Assembly: GCA_965249835.1 (NCBI GenBank)
Contig: CBDFMY010000003.1
Location: forward strand, 1,488,001-1,552,000
Source of the DNA: JAHRAW01 sp965249835
GTDB lineage: Bacteria; Pseudomonadota; Gammaproteobacteria; Arenicellales; Poriferihabitantaceae
DNA: 64,000 bases
Reading direction: 5' to 3'
The number at the start of each line of letters is the position of its first letter. The first letter of the stretch is position 1. Positions 62,759 to 64,000 of this stretch are shown here, in pieces. The notes beneath the pieces were generated by a model. It saw only the letters and a list, made by a program, of their open reading frames with translations, was not told the DNA's origin and did not search any database. Made by a program: the position numbers and the translations under genes.

Positions 62759-63277
62759 CATTGGCTTGCCTTTTCATCGCCATGCTTCGTTGCGCATCGT
62801 CACTTGGTCGGTCACATACTTAATGTATGCTCCCTCCATCGCTCCTTGCGCGCCTTGCCTGACAACGAAAATACTGCACGCAATGTTTTTTCGTGATAAT
62901 TAAAAAAACTTGCGCCGGTTTTTTCGTAATGGCAAAAACAAAACTTTCGTCATTGCCCGGCCCTTATTATCATTGGCCGGGCAATCCAGTTATTAAACTC
63001 AGCGGCGTTAGCCGCTGTCATTACCGGCGGCAAAGCCGCCGCTATTGCGCGGCTTCGCCGCGTCTGGATTCCCGCCTGCCGGCGAGAATGACGGCAGGGA
63101 GGCGATTTTTTCCGCCTGCGGCGAGAATGACGAATTGAGAGGGCAATGACGAATCGGCGGGAATGATTTCTTTTGAGACGCCAAAAGTAAACGAGAAAAG
63201 AAAGTCTGGCTTCGCCGAACTCTTAATGTCGTCACGCGAAGCGTGACTCCTTAAATTAACAAGCAGAGAACCAAAAA
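62759..63277. repeat. Interspersed repeats between aprB and aprA
   Basis: The gap holds a family C copy (about 62763-62885; CATACTTAATGTATG palindrome, cgccttgcctgacaacgaaaat), a GCCCGG...CCGGGCAAT hairpin (62956-62990), GCGGCGTTAGCCGC (63002-63015), GCGCGGCTTCGCCGCG (63047-63062) and a family A hairpin (about 63066-63092). No gene is seen. An aprA-specific promoter may lie in the last 50 bp (aattaacaagcagagaacc). Confidence 0.8.
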
Positions 63278-64000
63278 ATGTCCGAAGAAACCGTAACAAA
63301 TCCCGAAGTGGTGGAAGAAGAAGTCGATATTCTTTTGATTGGCGGTGGCATGGCGTGTTGCGGTGCGGCGTTTGAAATTCCCAAGTGGGCCAAGGACACC
63401 GGGCTCAATATCAAACTGGTGGACAAGGCGGCAATGGACCGCTCCGGTGCGGTGGCACAAGGATTGTCGGCAATCAACACCTACATGGGCGAGAACGACC
63501 CGGCCGATTATGTGCGTTATGTGCGCGGCGATTTAATGGGCATCACGCGCGAAGATCTGGTGTATGACACCGGTCGGCATGTTGATGATTCGGTGCACAA
63601 CTTTGAAGACTGGGGTTTGCCGATTTGGAAGCAGAAGGGCGACGAGGGCAAGAAACTTCGCGATGGCGGCAAGCCGGTTCGCTCCGGTCGCTGGCAAATC
63701 ATGATCAACGGCGAGTCGTATAAATGGATCGTCGCCGAAGCCGCGAAAAAAGCACTAGGCATTGAAAACATTCGCGAGCGCATTTTCATCGTGCGTCTTT
63801 TGACCGATGCCAACGACCCGACTCGGGTGGCCGGCGCGGCCGGTTTTTCGGTGCGCGAGAACAAAGTGTATATCTACAAGTTCAAAGCATGTCTGCTGGC
63901 ATGCGGCGGCGCGGTCAATGTGTTCCGCCCGCGTTCGGTCGGCGAAGGCACCGGTCGCACGTGGTATCCGGTATGGAATGCCGGTTCCACCTACGCCATG
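63278..64000 (+). CDS. aprA: Adenylylsulfate reductase alpha subunit, 5' part
   Basis: The first 241 codons of the FAD-containing catalytic subunit, cut by the window end. The flavin-binding strand VDILLIGGGMACCGAAFEIPK (residues 17-36), LVDKAAMDRSGAVAQGLSAIN and the conserved TYMGENDPADYVRYVRGDLMG, VHNFEDWGLPIW and ACLLACGGAVNVFRPRS segments match AprA of the dissimilatory type. The ATG at 63278 is the only candidate. With aprB it supports oxidation of sulfite via APS, implying a sulfur-oxidising lifestyle; the direction cannot be proved from this fragment alone. Confidence 0.96.
   Translation, partial: MSEETVTNPEVVEEEVDILLIGGGMACCGAAFEIPKWAKDTGLNIKLVDKAAMDRSGAVAQGLSAINTYMGENDPADYVRYVRGDLMGITREDLVYDTGRHVDDSVHNFEDWGLPIWKQKGDEGKKLRDGGKPVRSGRWQIMINGESYKWIVAEAAKKALGIENIRERIFIVRLLTDANDPTRVAGAAGFSVRENKVYIYKFKACLLACGGAVNVFRPRSVGEGTGRTWYPVWNAGSTYAM

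Overview
The window looks like a chromosomal segment from a sulfur-oxidising gammaproteobacterium, probably marine or host-associated and not one I can name. The evidence is an aprB-aprA pair (APS reductase) at the right end, a gammaproteobacterial mfd-csiV pair, a ssrA/smpB/ratA-rnfH block, dksA, the large NAD-glutamate dehydrogenase, the glyoxylate genes aceA-aceK, and trimethylamine oxidation genes (tmm, tdm). Core genes are GC-rich. Islands of AT-rich defence genes and many non-coding repeats lie between them.

Layout: 1-5.6 kb holds the trmB 3' end, an IS1016-like element and a three-gene AT-rich operon (remnant of a type III methylase, TrlF-type PHP/ATPase, AlbA_2/HATPase protein). 5.6-27 kb is mostly housekeeping: a DUF255 thioredoxin-like protein, lgt, aroQ, accB-accC, an MTA/MTI phosphorylase, csiV-mfd, ispD-ispF, a HIT protein, chaC and gdhB, with an IS1202/ISNCY-type element at 19.6-21.0 kb. 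27.3-44.8 kb is a methylamine region: tdm on the left, and amidinotransferase-M20 deacylase-tmm on the right, split by a complete type II-B CRISPR-Cas locus (29.8-40.5 kb). 45.4-48.2 kb holds ssrA, smpB, a fused ratA-rnfH and dksA. 48.7-57 kb is a second defence-rich stretch: a type ISP restriction-modification enzyme, a DUF4258/HTH toxin-antitoxin-like pair, and an ATPase plus RloB-like pair beside a duplicated aceK fragment. 57-64 kb holds two peroxiredoxin-like genes, an IS1595 remnant, aceA-aceK and aprB-aprA (the last cut by the window end).

The most notable system is the CRISPR-Cas locus. A Francisella-type Cas9 (1637 aa) is followed by a Fic-domain gene, then cas1, cas2 and cas4, in one tightly spaced operon. 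The Fic protein carries Gln where the catalytic His of the Fic motif belongs, and keeps an N-terminal Glu-Gly resembling the inhibitory helix. A tracrRNA with its own promoter, a 22-nt anti-repeat and a terminator can be read on the opposite strand just past cas4. It precedes an array of 39 full repeats, one truncated and one degenerate, in which two repeat variants occur in blocks. I know of no description of a Fic gene inside a type II-B cas operon, but I could not search for one.

Intergenic DNA is dominated by at least four interspersed repeat families (A-D in the entries), built of hairpins, nested in each other, tandemly amplified in places, and in one case hit by an insertion sequence. 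They sit next to nearly every acquired module and even between aprB and aprA.
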